Part shown: piece after piece, positions 37,735-47,914 of the stretch | Numbering within the stretch: the first letter of the stretch is position 1 | How the letters are laid out: the number at the start of each line of letters is the position of its first letter | Source: Photorhabdus noenieputensis | GTDB taxonomy: Bacteria > Pseudomonadota > Gammaproteobacteria > Enterobacterales > Enterobacteriaceae | Assembly: GCF_018448935.1 (NCBI RefSeq) | Contig: NZ_RCWC01000022.1 | Coordinates: 20,444 to 84,443 of the forward strand | DNA: 64,000 nt | Direction of reading: 5' to 3' | Program-made: the position numbers and the translations under genes | Notes under the pieces: model-generated | What the model was told of the DNA's origin: nothing | Database searches by the model: none | The model's input: the letters and a program-made list of their open reading frames with translations, nothing else

Positions 37735-38547
37735 ATGTACAATCTCATTGCCACAGATCTCGATGGAACGCTTCTCCTTCAAGGAGATACAATTGGTAAG
37801 TTTACCCGCAAGGTGCTGACTGATTTATCAAGTATGGGAAAGCAGATCGTATTTGCAACCGGTAGGCATCATGCTGATGTAAATTCCATTATTGGTGATT
37901 TTGATATACCTGTGCATTTGATCACTTCGAATGGCGCTAGATTAACCAGTGCTTGTAAAAATCTGGATATCAGACAACATTTGCCAAGTCACATCGTAAA
38001 AAGAGTGATTGAAGAAACTCAGGCAGATAATGATTTAGTGATCAATATGTATTGTGGTTCTCAATGGTTAACCAATGTAGAAAATCATAATTTTAGCGAT
38101 TTTAGTCAGAATGATAATTTTAATCCAACATTCAAGCATGTTGATGAAATGCCTTGTGATGCGGTTGAAAAAGTTTTTTTCATTCATAAGAGTAGAAATC
38201 ATGATGCATTGGTTAAATTAGAGCGTCATTTAATTGATCTCTTTTCTGATAATGTCAGTGTTGCTTTTTCATTCCCTTGGTGTCTGGAGGTAATGGGGAG
38301 TGGTGTTTCCAAGGGGCAAGCTTTAATTCAGCTCGCTGGTTTTCTTGGTATCCCAATTAATAAAACGATTGCGTTTGGTGACGGTATGAATGATGTAGAA
38401 ATGCTTTCAACCGTAGCTAAAGGGGTCATAATGGGAACGGCGCATAATAGGGTCAAACAAGCTCTTCCTGATGCCGATATTATTGGCTCTTGCTGTGAAG
38501 AGTCTGTGGCTTATTATTTATCTGAACATGTGTGTCAGGTGAAATAA
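37735..38547 (+). CDS. HAD-superfamily (Cof-type, IIB) phosphatase
   Basis: A 270-aa hydrolase of the Cof/YidA group. The nucleophile motif is ATDLDGTLL (residues 5-13), motif II is ITSNGA, and motifs III-IV are SKGQAL...FGDGMNDVEM. The C2B cap domain lies between. Such enzymes dephosphorylate small phosphates (HMP-PP, sugar phosphates, PLP, FMN). ATG 37735 with GGAA upstream is preferred over a TTG 24 bases earlier. It follows the formyltransferase after 31 bases on the same strand, so it may belong to the operon, for example by trimming a phosphate or nucleotide. It could also be an ordinary housekeeping phosphatase, since its base composition is less extreme than that of the preceding genes. 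Confidence 0.85.
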   Translation: MYNLIATDLDGTLLLQGDTIGKFTRKVLTDLSSMGKQIVFATGRHHADVNSIIGDFDIPVHLITSNGARLTSACKNLDIRQHLPSHIVKRVIEETQADNDLVINMYCGSQWLTNVENHNFSDFSQNDNFNPTFKHVDEMPCDAVEKVFFIHKSRNHDALVKLERHLIDLFSDNVSVAFSFPWCLEVMGSGVSKGQALIQLAGFLGIPINKTIAFGDGMNDVEMLSTVAKGVIMGTAHNRVKQALPDADIIGSCCEESVAYYLSEHVCQVK

Positions 38548-38553
38548 GCGGAT

Positions 38554-38615
38554 CTCAGCTTTGCTGAGAGGTGTTAATTGCCTGAGACATGAAGTGATTC
38601 GATACGTGTCTCAGG
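38554..38615. terminator. Paired hairpins between the HAD gene and kdpE
   Basis: CTCAGC/GCTGAG (38554-38568) and CCTGAGACA/TGTCTCAGG (38581-38615) form two stems between the convergent genes. Neither has a long T-run. Both probably mark transcript ends. Confidence 0.55.
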
Positions 38616-38617
38616 TA

Positions 38618-39310
38618 TTAAGGCATAAACCGATAACCAATGCCGGTTTCAGTCAATAAATGTTTTGGTCTGGTTGGGTCGGTTTCTAATTTTTGTCGTA
38701 AATGCCCCATATAAATCCGTAAATAATGGTTATGTTCAACATAATTAGGGCCCCAAACTTGGTTGAGTAATTGGCGTTGGGTAAGTACTTTGCCGCTATT
38801 CGCTAATAATTCACCGAGTAACCGGAATTCAATCGGGGTGAGATGCAGTTCTTCATCGTTTTTAGTGATTCGGCGGTTAACCAGATCGACAACCACATCA
38901 GAAAAATGAACGATCGATTCTTCTTTATTAGTTCTGGCAAAGCGGCGCAAGGCAACCCGGACTCTTGCCAATAATTCACTGATGCCAAAGGGTTTACTCA
39001 GATAGTCATCAGCGCCGACATCCAAGGCCGCAACTTTATCCGCTTCTTTATCACGGGCAGAGAGAACAATAACGGGAATTGAGCTCCATTGGCGTAGATC
39101 ACGGAGCAAGTTAATACCGTCGCCATCCGGCAATCCCAAATCAAGAATAATTAAGTCAGGCTTACGGGTTCCCGCTTCAATCAAGCCCCATTTCAGCGTA
39201 TCACTGTCAAATACGCGATAGCCTTCACCTTCCAACGCCAGCCGGACAAAGCGTCGGATCTCTTTTTCATCTTCAATAATCAAAATAGTGTTATTGTTGG
39301 TAATAATCAC
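38618..39310 (-). CDS. kdpE: Kdp operon response regulator KdpE
   Basis: A 230-aa OmpR-family response regulator that switches on kdpFABC under potassium limitation. Phospho-acceptor Asp57 lies in LIILDLGLPDGDG, Lys of the receiver domain in DDYLSKPFG. The winged-helix DNA-binding domain is in the C-terminal half (LTPIEFRLLGELLANSGKVLTQRQLLNQVWGPNYVEHNHYLRIYMGHLRQKLE). The start overlaps the kdpD stop by four bases (ATGA). It is the last gene of kdpFABCDE, as in E. coli. Confidence 0.97.
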   Translation of the reverse strand: MIITNNNTILIIEDEKEIRRFVRLALEGEGYRVFDSDTLKWGLIEAGTRKPDLIILDLGLPDGDGINLLRDLRQWSSIPVIVLSARDKEADKVAALDVGADDYLSKPFGISELLARVRVALRRFARTNKEESIVHFSDVVVDLVNRRITKNDEELHLTPIEFRLLGELLANSGKVLTQRQLLNQVWGPNYVEHNHYLRIYMGHLRQKLETDPTRPKHLLTETGIGYRFMP

Positions 39311-42000
39311 ATCTCCTCAGTGATAATTTCAGGTGGCTTCTCTAACGGTAGAACAAAGTGAAAACTTGCTCCACCTTTTTCGTTATTACTCGCCCAAATC
39401 TTTCCTTGGTGAATTTCAATAATTGCCCGGCAAATTGCCAATCCAAGGCCCACGCCGGGAATAGCAGATTCTTTACGAGCGCGGGAGAATTTATCGAAAA
39501 TTAACTGTTCTTGTTCCGGCGGAATGCCTTTACCTGCATCCCAAACTTCAATATGAATCTGATTTTTTTCTGTTGTCGCTTTGATGCCCAGTGGTGTTTG
39601 TTCATCGGTATATTTAATCGCGTTTTCCAACAGGTTGATAAATACCCGTTCCAATAAACTGGCATCACAATGCAATAGCAAATCGGATGGCAGGGAAACC
39701 GCGACGGGATGACGGTTGAGTGCATATTCCAGCGAACGCAAGGTACTGCCGACGATCTCTTCCAACGATTGCCATTCCAGATTGAGCTGAATTCCTCCCG
39801 ATTGAATACGCGCCATCTCCAGTAAATTATTAACCAGACGGGAAGTGCTGAGAATTTGCTGGCGGATCTGATTCACCTGTTTGGTATGCGGAGAGTTTTC
39901 AGCGGATAAATCCAGCATCAGGATTTCCGCTTGTCCGAACAGGACGGTCAGCGGGGTGCGTAAATCGTGAGACAGGGCTGCCAGAAGCGAGTTACGTAAC
40001 TGCTCCCGCTCTGTATCCAGTTTAGCGGATTCTGCCCGGCGCGAGAGTTGTAATCTTTCCAGTGCATTGGCGATCAGGCCGGTAAATGTTTGTAGCAATC
40101 GCTGTTGTTCAGGGATCAATAACTGGCGCAAATAGGATGGCTCAATAGCCAGTACAGCCAGTGTCTGAGAAGGTGTAGCAATAGGTTGTAGTTGGTAAGG
40201 TACGCTAGGTAGCGTATCGGTTCCCGCCCCGGCCGGCAGATTTTTATCAAAACTCCATTTTGCAATGGCATCGTCAATCAGCATATGACCGCCATTATTA
40301 GTCGTCAGTTGATATAAATTGCCATCGTCGTTGGGTAAAAAAAGCCCAGTTTTAGCTTGAAAACCATTAGTAAGAAAATGGTAGCTGGTGCGGGCAATAT
40401 CTTCTTCATTCAGTGCTCGGCTCAGTTCTCGGGTCATTTCATAGAGATTGCGGGTTCGTTGTTCGCGGTAACGGGCAATTCGCGTCTGATATCTCATTCC
40501 CGCTGTTAAATTTCCAACGACGACACCCACTATCAGCATGACACTAAAAGTCAGCAGATACTGCATATCGGTAACAGCAAGAGACCAATGAGGCTGTACA
40601 AAGAAGATATCGAAACTAATGACATTAATAAAAGCGGCAAAGATTGATGGCCGGTGTCCGTAAAATAGCGCAATGATGACGACACCAAGCAGATAAAGCG
40701 TGACAAGATTAGCTTTATCAAGGGTCAGCAAGAATGTTCGGGAGAACAAGGTGATAAGTGTACAGAGCGCAATAGCGATCAGGCAGCCCTGAATCTGTAC
40801 TCGCCATTTTTCACTCATAGAGCGGTTGTCTTGTTCTTTATCCCATTGGCTGCGTTCTTCTAATGCGACAATGACCAGATCTAAATCGGGTCCCAGTTTC
40901 CCCAGTCGGTCAGCAAAACCTGGACGCCATTGCCAGCCAAATAGTTTCTGTTTAGATGTACAGCGACGGCCTATCAGAATTTTGCCGAGGTTATGTTCTC
41001 TGGCATAACGTAACACCGCTTTTTCTTTGTTTGAGTCGGAAAGTGTCGCGGTTTCAGCCCCCAATTCATGCGCTAATCTGAGTGCTTTTAAAATAGCGCG
41101 CCGTTTACCTTCGGGTAATTGGTACAGTTTTGGCGTTTCAACATAGATTGCATGCCAAATGCAGCCTAATCGGGCAGCAAGGCGAGCGGCAGTGCGGATG
41201 AGCTTTTCATTACCTGAGCTATTACCAATGCATAGCAGAAGATTATCACGGGTATGCCAGACCGGTTCATGCCCTTGTGTATCGCGGAAAGCACGCATTT
41301 GATCATCAACCCGATCAGCCGTCCGGCGTAAAGCGAGCTCCCGCAATGCAATCAAATTACCTTTGCGAAAAAAATGTTCAATGGCGCGTTCTGCCTGGCT
41401 AGGAATATATACCTTACCTTCATTGAGCCGCTGGCGCAGATCATCTGGAGGCAGATCAACTAAGACAATTTCATTCGCTTGATCAAAGATATGATCAGGG
41501 ATGGTTTCCCTGACCCGGATACCAGTAATATCACCCACAACATCATTGAGGCTTTCCAGATGCTGAACGTTGATGGTAGTCAGTACATCTATGCCCGCCT
41601 CAAGTAATTCTTCAACGTCCTGCCAGCGTTTGGGATGACGGCTGGTGTGAGGATTACTGAATGCCAACTCATCCATCAAGATGATAGCCGGGTAGCGTGC
41701 AATGGCGGCATCAAGATCAAAGGCGGTGATTCTTCTCCGTCGGTAGTGGATCTGTTTAAGTGGTAGTTGTGGCAGACCATCAAGTAAAGCGGCGGTTCCT
41801 TGCCGCTCATGAGTTTCTACCACGCCGATAACCACATCCAGCCCTTGAGCACGCAATCTTTGCGCTTCCTGCAACATGGCATAGGTTTTTCCCACACCCG
41901 CGCAGGCACCGAAAAATATCTTTAATTTACCGCGTTGTTTCTCATTAACCAGTGTCAGTAATTCATCAGGGTCAGGGCGCTGTGGTTCGTGTTGATCCAT
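39307..42000 (-). CDS. kdpD: Potassium sensor histidine kinase KdpD
   Basis: An 897-aa membrane sensor kinase that phosphorylates KdpE when potassium is scarce. The N-terminal KdpD domain has Walker A GACAGVGKT (31-39). A universal-stress-protein-like domain spans about 250-370. Four closely spaced transmembrane helices occur around 400-500. A GAF-like region follows, then HisKA with phospho-accepting His678 in ALSHDLRTPL and the HATPase domain (NLLENAIKYTDEQ, GKGIPPEQEQLIFDKFSRARK, GVGLGLAICRAII). Length and order match E. coli KdpD (894 aa). kdpC ends 8 bases upstream. Confidence 0.97.
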   Translation of the reverse strand: MDQHEPQRPDPDELLTLVNEKQRGKLKIFFGACAGVGKTYAMLQEAQRLRAQGLDVVIGVVETHERQGTAALLDGLPQLPLKQIHYRRRRITAFDLDAAIARYPAIILMDELAFSNPHTSRHPKRWQDVEELLEAGIDVLTTINVQHLESLNDVVGDITGIRVRETIPDHIFDQANEIVLVDLPPDDLRQRLNEGKVYIPSQAERAIEHFFRKGNLIALRELALRRTADRVDDQMRAFRDTQGHEPVWHTRDNLLLCIGNSSGNEKLIRTAARLAARLGCIWHAIYVETPKLYQLPEGKRRAILKALRLAHELGAETATLSDSNKEKAVLRYAREHNLGKILIGRRCTSKQKLFGWQWRPGFADRLGKLGPDLDLVIVALEERSQWDKEQDNRSMSEKWRVQIQGCLIAIALCTLITLFSRTFLLTLDKANLVTLYLLGVVIIALFYGHRPSIFAAFINVISFDIFFVQPHWSLAVTDMQYLLTFSVMLIVGVVVGNLTAGMRYQTRIARYREQRTRNLYEMTRELSRALNEEDIARTSYHFLTNGFQAKTGLFLPNDDGNLYQLTTNNGGHMLIDDAIAKWSFDKNLPAGAGTDTLPSVPYQLQPIATPSQTLAVLAIEPSYLRQLLIPEQQRLLQTFTGLIANALERLQLSRRAESAKLDTEREQLRNSLLAALSHDLRTPLTVLFGQAEILMLDLSAENSPHTKQVNQIRQQILSTSRLVNNLLEMARIQSGGIQLNLEWQSLEEIVGSTLRSLEYALNRHPVAVSLPSDLLLHCDASLLERVFINLLENAIKYTDEQTPLGIKATTEKNQIHIEVWDAGKGIPPEQEQLIFDKFSRARKESAIPGVGLGLAICRAIIEIHQGKIWASNNEKGGASFHFVLPLEKPPEIITEEM

Positions 42001-42008
42001 GTTCAGCC

Positions 42009-42599
42009 TTACTGTTTTTTCTTGTGCAAATTATCAAGGGCAAGATTAAGTTTTAACACATTAATCACTGGCTCACCGAGGAATTCCGATGGTGGTGGCT
42101 CAATATTATCCCTGATTAATTGTTTTATCACTTTAATCGGTAAATGGCGTGCATCAGCGACTCTTTGTGCTTGAAAGTCAGCGGCGGCGGGTGAAATGTG
42201 GGGATCGAGGCCGCTACTGGATGCGGTGACCAGATCAACCGGTACAGGAATGTCTGGTTGACGGTTAAATTGCCGCAGTTGTTCAACTCTGTGTTTGATT
42301 TCATCATCCAATATCGGGTTGGAGGGCGCTAAATTGCTGCCACCCGAGGACAGGGTGTTATAGGGATAATCTACGGTAGTAGAAGGGCGACCCTGAAAAT
42401 AGATCGCCTTGGTGAAGGGTTGACCAATCAGTTCAGAGCCAACGGTTTGACCATCTTGTTTGACCATAGAGCCTTGTGCTTGATAAGGAAAAAGCAGTTC
42501 TGACAAGCCTGTTGCCAGCAATGGATAAGCTACGCCGGTAATCAGTGTCAGAAATATCAACAACACAACAGAAGAACGTAACCAAATCATTTTCATCAC
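42009..42599 (-). CDS. kdpC: K+-transporting ATPase subunit KdpC
   Basis: A 196-aa subunit with one N-terminal membrane helix ([24 protein letters not shown]) and a periplasmic domain. It stabilises the KdpFABC complex and raises affinity. Conserved blocks include [55 protein letters not shown] and [11 protein letters not shown]. It lies between kdpB and kdpD with spacers of 2 and 8 bases. Confidence 0.97.
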   Translation of the reverse strand: MMKMIWLRSSVVLLIFLTLITGVAYPLLATGLSELLFPYQAQGSMVKQDGQTVGSELIGQPFTKAIYFQGRPSTTVDYPYNTLSSGGSNLAPSNPILDDEIKHRVEQLRQFNRQPDIPVPVDLVTASSSGLDPHISPAAADFQAQRVADARHLPIKVIKQLIRDNIEPPPSEFLGEPVINVLKLNLALDNLHKKKQ

Positions 42600-42601
42600 C
42601 T

Positions 42602-44668
42602 TTATTTAAGTATCAGCAAAGTCAGCAACATATCTATCAGTTTGATGCCGATGAAAGGCGCTATCAGACCACCCAGACCATAAATCCACAGATTGCGGCG
42701 TAAAAGCGACAAGGCATTCATTGGTCGGTAGCTCACGCCTTTTAGAGCTAATGGGATCAAGAAAACAATAATCAGTGCGTTAAAGATAACTGTCGATAAA
42801 ATCGCCGAACTGGGCGAATGCAGGTGCATGATATTCAAGACATTTAATTGTGGGTAAGTAACGGCAAACGCCGCCGGAATAATAGCAAAATATTTTGCGA
42901 TATCATTGGCGATACTGAATGTGGTCAGAGAGCCACGTGTCATCAACATCTGTTTACCAATATGGACAACTTCAATCAGTTTGGTTGGGTTGGAATCCAG
43001 ATCCACCATATTGCCGGCTTCCTTGGCTGCCTGAGTGCCTGAATTCATAGCAACGGCAACATCGGCCTGAGCAAGTGCGGGGGCATCATTAGTGCCATCA
43101 CCGGTCATGGCGACCAGACGGCCTTCGGATTGATATTGGCGGATCAGGGCTAGTTTGGCTTCGGGGGTAGCTTCCGCCAGAAAGTCATCTACTCCAGCTT
43201 CTGCGGCAATCGCAGCCGCGGTCAGACGGTTATCGCCGGTAATCATAACGGTCTTGATTCCCATACGGCGCATTTCACTGAATCGCTCTTTAATACCGCC
43301 TTTCACGATGTCTTTTAGCGCGACAACTCCCAGTACCTGTTGATTTTCTGCGACAACCAGCGGGGTACCCCCTTTACGTGCCACGGTCTGTACCAAAATT
43401 TCCACTGCGTCTGGGAATTTTCCGTGATTGACTTCAATATGGCGGCGGATTGCATCGACAGCGCCTTTGCGGATCATGCGGTTTTCCACATTCACACCAC
43501 TCATTCGCGTCATGGCAGAGAAAGGCACAAAAGTTGCGTTCAATGAGCGCAGATCACGTTCACGCAGATTGAATCGCTGTTTTGCCAGAATGACAATGCT
43601 GCGACCTTCCGGTGTTTCATCGGCTAAAGAAGAGAGTTGGGCGGCATCCGCCAACTGCTGTTCGGTTATGCCTGGCACGGGCAGAAACTGAGAGGCTTGG
43701 CGATTTCCCAAGGTGATGGTCCCGGTTTTATCCAGTAACAACACATCCACATCACCCGCTGCTTCAACGGCTCGTCCGCTGGTGGCAATAACATTTGCAC
43801 CTAGCATGCGGCTCATGCCTGCGACACCAATTGCAGAAAGTAAACCACCAATAGTGGTAGGAATAAGACAGACTAATAACGCTATCAATACCGTAACAGT
43901 GATAGGTTGACCAGATTGGTTAGCTTCCACACTGAATATTGAAAATGGCAGTAGGGTGACACATACCAATAGAAAAATGATTGTCAGAGCCGTCAATAGG
44001 ATAGTCAGTGCGATCTCGTTTGGGGTTTTACGACGTTTAGCCCCTTCCACCATTGAAATCATGCGGTCAAGAAAAGTTTCACCGGGATTAACGGAACATT
44101 CGACCACCAGCCAGTCAGATAGTACATGGGTGCCGCCAGTCACAGAGGAAAAATCACCGCCAGATTCACGGATAACTGGGGCAGATTCTCCGGTGATGGC
44201 GCTTTCGTCAACAGAAGCGCCACCTTCGATAACTTCACCATCGCAAGGGATAGTTTCACCGGCTTCAATAATGACGATATCCCCTTTGCGCAGGCTGTCA
44301 GAAGGGACTTTCTCTCTGGCTGCGTTGCGATTGGCTGAGGTGAGTTTAGTTGCCCAACTAGTTTTTCTTATCCCTTTAAGACTGGCCGCTTGAGCTTTGC
44401 TTCTGCCTTCTGCCAGTGCTTCGGCAAAGTTGGCGAATAGCACAGTAAACCACAGCCATAAGGTGATGTTACCGGTGAACAACGCATTTCCCTTAAATTG
44501 ACCCGCTAACATGGCGATCCATAAAATGGTGGTTAACCCACTGCCTAGATAGACGACAAACATCACTGGGTTACGCCATTGTGCGGCCGGATGACATTTT
44601 TTGACTGAATCAATCAGGGCATTACGAATCAAAGCGGGTTTGAATAATGTCTGTTGCTTGTTGGTCAT
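42602..44668 (-). CDS. kdpB: K+-transporting P-type ATPase catalytic subunit KdpB
   Basis: A 688-aa P-type ATPase that hydrolyses ATP to drive uptake through KdpA. The phosphorylated Asp313 is in [12 protein letters not shown]. The actuator loop shows [13 protein letters not shown], the hinge [21 protein letters not shown], and KGGIKERF with [19 protein letters not shown] the nucleotide and phosphorylation domains. Seven or so membrane helices are arranged as in the family. kdpA ends 20 bases upstream. Confidence 0.97.
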   Translation of the reverse strand: MTNKQQTLFKPALIRNALIDSVKKCHPAAQWRNPVMFVVYLGSGLTTILWIAMLAGQFKGNALFTGNITLWLWFTVLFANFAEALAEGRSKAQAASLKGIRKTSWATKLTSANRNAAREKVPSDSLRKGDIVIIEAGETIPCDGEVIEGGASVDESAITGESAPVIRESGGDFSSVTGGTHVLSDWLVVECSVNPGETFLDRMISMVEGAKRRKTPNEIALTILLTALTIIFLLVCVTLLPFSIFSVEANQSGQPITVTVLIALLVCLIPTTIGGLLSAIGVAGMSRMLGANVIATSGRAVEAAGDVDVLLLDKTGTITLGNRQASQFLPVPGITEQQLADAAQLSSLADETPEGRSIVILAKQRFNLRERDLRSLNATFVPFSAMTRMSGVNVENRMIRKGAVDAIRRHIEVNHGKFPDAVEILVQTVARKGGTPLVVAENQQVLGVVALKDIVKGGIKERFSEMRRMGIKTVMITGDNRLTAAAIAAEAGVDDFLAEATPEAKLALIRQYQSEGRLVAMTGDGTNDAPALAQADVAVAMNSGTQAAKEAGNMVDLDSNPTKLIEVVHIGKQMLMTRGSLTTFSIANDIAKYFAIIPAAFAVTYPQLNVLNIMHLHSPSSAILSTVIFNALIIVFLIPLALKGVSYRPMNALSLLRRNLWIYGLGGLIAPFIGIKLIDMLLTLLILK

Positions 44669-44688
44669 GGTATTCCTCTCCTTAGCTC

Positions 44689-46395
44689 TTATCGGGCCGT
44701 TAGCCAGGTTTGTAAATGTTCAATTACCGGGCCAAGGATCAGAGCCGGAATAAAAGTCAACGCACCGATTAGCATGATGGTCAAAATCAATAGACTGATA
44801 AATAGTGGGCTGTAAGTAGGGAGTGTACCGTTGCTGGCAGGCTGGCGTTTTTTTACGACCAAAGAGCCGGCAATAGCAAGTATTGGCAGGATCATGCCAA
44901 AGCGACCTAAAAACAGGATGATGGCTAGCAACAGGTTGTAGAACATACTGTTGGCATTTAAGCCCGCGAAAGCACTGCCATTATTGTTGGCCGCGGAGGA
45001 GAGGGCATAGAGCACTTCACTGAAACCGTGAGCGCCGGGGTTCAGAATACCGGCACGCCCACTGGTGGTGGATATGGCAAGTGCGGTTCCTAAAAGAGCT
45101 AGTGTAGGAGTAACCAGAATCGCCAGAGCCACCATTTTTATCTCGAATACTTCGATTTTTTTACCGAGATATTCAGGGGCTCGGCCTATCATTAAACCGG
45201 CGATAAAAACAGTCAGCAGAACGAACAGTAACATACCGTATAAACCAGAACCCACACCGCCAAACACGACTTCGCCAATTTGGATCAACCACATTGGGAT
45301 CATGCCGCCAAGGGCAGTGAAAGAATCATGCATAGAATTGACTGCTCCACAGGAAGCAGCGGTTGTTACGACGGCATAAATGGAGGTTGCGAGGATGCCA
45401 AAGCGATTCTCTTTACCTTCCATATTGATATTACTGTTGGCACCTAACAGGCTGAAATGGGGATTCCCTTTCAGTTCGGCATACATGACTCCTATGGTGG
45501 CAATGACAAAGATGATGCTCATTGCCCACAATAGAGCGTGTCCTTGGCGGTTATCACCAACCACTTGCCCAAAAGCAAAACAGAGGGCGCAAGGGATCAA
45601 GAAGATAGACAGTATCTGAACGAAATTGCTGATAGCGGTTGGATTTTCAAACGGGTGTGATGAGCTAGCACCAAAGAATCCACCGCCATTGGTTCCCAAT
45701 AATTTAATGGCTTCCTGTGAGGCGACGGGTCCCATCGGGATCAATTGCGGTTGGCCTTCAATGGTATGAGCTAATTGATACGGCTCGAAATTTTGAATTA
45801 CGCCCTGACTGACAAAAACTAACGTAATAATTATAGACAGTGGTAACAGCAGATAAAGTGTGATACGTGTGATATCAACCCAGGCGTTTCCTACGGTGTT
45901 GACGCCATGACGGGAAAATGCGCGTATCAGCGCAAATGCCACTGCAATACCGGTTGCCGCAGAAAGAAAGTTCTGCACGGTTAGACCTGTCATTTGGCTA
46001 AAATAGCTTAATGTGTTTTCTCCACTGTATGCCTGCCAATCGGTATTGGTGATAAAGCTGACCGTTGTATTCAGCGCCAAGTCCCATTTGAGTCCAAGGA
46101 AATGTTCAGGATTAAGAGGGAGGGTTTGTTGTGTAACTAAAAGCGTGAATAGCAGTAATAGTCCGGTTAAATTAAAAAGAATAATAGCTAATGCATATTG
46201 CCACCAGTTCATTTCTTTGACTGTGCCGCCAGGTTTCTGTAAGCCGCAGCAACGCCAAAGGCTTGATTCTGCTTTAGTCAGCCCGCGTGGAATATTACCG
46301 TCGATCATATTGGCGATAACGTTTCCGAGTGGTTTTGCCAGTAACATCAAAATCAGTAAGAAACTGGTGATCAATAAAAAAGCGGATGCTGCCAT
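44689..46395 (-). CDS. kdpA: K+-transporting ATPase ion-channel subunit KdpA
   Basis: A 568-aa potassium-selective channel subunit related to Trk/Ktr transporters, with about ten membrane helices. The four selectivity-filter-type segments include [21 protein letters not shown], the [22 protein letters not shown] block, [20 protein letters not shown] and [15 protein letters not shown]. These match the family order. The start codon directly follows the kdpF stop. Length is close to E. coli KdpA (557 aa). Confidence 0.97.
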   Translation of the reverse strand: MAASAFLLITSFLLILMLLAKPLGNVIANMIDGNIPRGLTKAESSLWRCCGLQKPGGTVKEMNWWQYALAIILFNLTGLLLLFTLLVTQQTLPLNPEHFLGLKWDLALNTTVSFITNTDWQAYSGENTLSYFSQMTGLTVQNFLSAATGIAVAFALIRAFSRHGVNTVGNAWVDITRITLYLLLPLSIIITLVFVSQGVIQNFEPYQLAHTIEGQPQLIPMGPVASQEAIKLLGTNGGGFFGASSSHPFENPTAISNFVQILSIFLIPCALCFAFGQVVGDNRQGHALLWAMSIIFVIATIGVMYAELKGNPHFSLLGANSNINMEGKENRFGILATSIYAVVTTAASCGAVNSMHDSFTALGGMIPMWLIQIGEVVFGGVGSGLYGMLLFVLLTVFIAGLMIGRAPEYLGKKIEVFEIKMVALAILVTPTLALLGTALAISTTSGRAGILNPGAHGFSEVLYALSSAANNNGSAFAGLNANSMFYNLLLAIILFLGRFGMILPILAIAGSLVVKKRQPASNGTLPTYSPLFISLLILTIMLIGALTFIPALILGPVIEHLQTWLTAR

Positions 46396-46485
46396 TTAAA
46401 AATCCTCCGCATGAAGTAGTGCATAGATCAGATAAACCAGTAACAGGGCTACTAATAACGCGCCGGAAATGAAGAATATGCTCAC
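46396..46485 (-). CDS. kdpF: K+-transporting ATPase small subunit KdpF
   Basis: A 29-aa single-helix membrane peptide (V/M-SIFFISGALLVALLLVYL..., ending HAEDF) that stabilises the Kdp complex. The start is GTG with GGAG 7 bases upstream. Length equals E. coli KdpF (29 aa) and the C-terminus (YALxxAExF) is conserved. Its stop codon is directly followed by the kdpA ATG. First gene of the operon and too short for most gene finders. Confidence 0.92.
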   Translation of the reverse strand: MSIFFISGALLVALLLVYLIYALLHAEDF

Positions 46486-46516
46486 TGCTTAATCTCCTGA
46501 AAACTTGGATAAATAA

Positions 46517-46637
46517 ATACCCGTTATCTTTCAAGTTGCCTCTTTGTTAGCTGCACTCACCCCAGTCACATAGTTCTCTATGCTCCCGGGGATTTGCTCC
46601 CTTGCCGTCGCGATGCATCTTGAAATCCATTGGGTAA
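46517..46637 (-). repeat. ERIC element 8 (about 121 bp, reverse orientation)
   Basis: ATACCCGTTATCTTTCAAG to CCATTGGGTAA, with a short deletion in the CTGCACTCACCCCAGTC region. It lies 32 bases upstream of kdpF, inside the presumed kdp control region. Confidence 0.85.
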
Positions 46638-46779
46638 AGATTAGGGAAGGAGATGCAAAGAAGCTGATAAAAGAGTGAATGGATGTGTAAAAAAAGTGTA
46701 AAAATAACTAATCACAGAAGACTTAAATAGAAACCTATCTTGTTTAGAACTATTACAATAATTCCCTTTTTCAGCAGGA

Positions 46780-46921
46780 GATACACTTATGGGAAAGTGA
46801 ATGGTTAGGGGCATTAGGTGATTTTAAATTAATGGATAATTCTGCACATGAACGTTCTGATTATTTATATATTATTGATAATATTGCTAAATTAATCGGA
46901 ATGTTAAAGCTTGATATATAA
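46780..46921 (+). pseudogene. Short decayed coding remnant
   Basis: An in-frame stretch with no start (WESEWLGALGDFKLMDNSAH... ending GMLKLDI and a stop at 46919) reads like protein sequence rather than noise. An ATG just upstream is out of frame (MGK-stop). Family not recognised; probably a fragment left by a rearrangement next to the ERIC. Confidence 0.3.
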
Positions 46922-47129
46922 TATTTTTATTTTACTAATTATAACGGAGCATATTGGAAATTAAATTGATTGGGATTTTACAGTATAGGGAAAATCATTT
47001 TTACTTATTATGCGAATCCATCGTTTAGTATTAATATGATTGTCAGGGATTGACAAAAAATACTCAATATTTGAATTTTTTAAAAAAAACATTTAATTAA
47101 ATGCTTTTTATGTTAAAAAATGTTGTTTT

Positions 47130-47513
47130 TCAATTGGTTAAATGTTTTTCTATTTCTTCAAATGTTATATTCGAGTCTATTGCCTGATAGAAGCCATTTT
47201 CGACATGCATTGGCGTAACTATATTGGTGTTTTTCAATATTGGTTTATTATTAAAGAAAACAGATAGTTTTTTTCCTACGTTTTGCTTTATAAAGAGATT
47301 AAATGGTTTGCTACAATGAGAGTTATTTTTTACTTTGATGAAAATGGAATAGTAATTATCTCCTTTTTCCGGAAAAATTTCCTCTATACATAATGGAGTT
47401 AAATGAAAAGTTTCGCCATTTGCTTTATAGTCAATCGAAAAAGCGTGTTTTTTGGAGACACAACCTGAAACATTTATTACTAATATTAATAATATAACAG
47501 TTAATACCTTCAT
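47130..47513 (-). CDS. Small lipoprotein with SecD-head-like C-terminus
   Basis: A 127-aa precursor with a clear lipobox (signal ending INVSGC, Cys18), so it should be a lipid-anchored envelope protein. AGGAGGA lies before the ATG. The last third (FFNNKPILKNTNIVTPMHVENGFYQA...FEEIEKHL) resembles the first-head subdomain of SecD and some other small lipoproteins. I do not recognise a named family and infer no function. The gene stands alone in AT-rich DNA between the kdp operon and ybfA, an accessory-looking spot. Confidence 0.65.
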   Translation of the reverse strand: MKVLTVILLILVINVSGCVSKKHAFSIDYKANGETFHLTPLCIEEIFPEKGDNYYSIFIKVKNNSHCSKPFNLFIKQNVGKKLSVFFNNKPILKNTNIVTPMHVENGFYQAIDSNITFEEIEKHLTN

Positions 47514-47703
47514 CTTTCCTCCTGTTATCTGTCATAGTTAATCTACGATCATTCTGGAAAATAGTATGGCGCAAAGACTCATATCGTTTTTCTGTGTTTA
47601 TATAATGATTATCAATGAAAGTCTTCATATTGGCAATCCTTGCTTTTATCGCTAGCGTCAAACGGATATTTCCAAATGCCTGTATCGTTAATTTCATTTT
47701 CAC
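47431..47703 (-). CDS. Uncertain 90-aa reading frame overlapping the lipoprotein gene
   Basis: A frame beginning MKMKLTIQAFGNIRLTLAIKA that overlaps the start of the lipoprotein gene by 83 bases in another frame. The first 60 residues look protein-like; the part overlapping the lipoprotein does not. It may be a real small gene with a frameshifted end, or chance. No family recognised. Confidence 0.25.
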   Translation of the reverse strand: MKMKLTIQAFGNIRLTLAIKARIANMKTFIDNHYINTEKRYESLRHTIFQNDRRLTMTDNRRKDEGINCYIINISNKCFRLCLQKTRFFD

Positions 47704-47914
47704 TGGCTGTTAATAAAATGTTTGTAATATTACATTTTTATCATATTTTATGTAATAAAATTACATAAAATAGAAAATGTAGCGATAATAACGGCTTAAA
47801 AGTGGTCTGATAAGTGGTAAATTTTCATTTTTTGCGATAAAATTTTAAACAATTTACAGATTGATTATTTTTAAGATTCTGCGGAAAAGTGGGATTATTT
47901 TAAGGGGGACTAAT

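Noticed and set aside
32322..38547. Phosphonate antibiotic cluster
   Set aside because: No PEP mutase, phosphonopyruvate decarboxylase or other C-P bond-forming gene lies in the window, so a phosphate product is favoured over a phosphonate.
43155..44393. Several plus-strand frames of 60-145 aa across kdpB
   Set aside because: They are shadows opposite a fully conserved kdpB gene, with no ribosome sites or family resemblance.
46295..46534. A 79-aa minus-strand frame at the start of the kdp operon
   Set aside because: It is a different frame across kdpF and kdpA; the 29-codon kdpF with GTG and GGAG explains the region.
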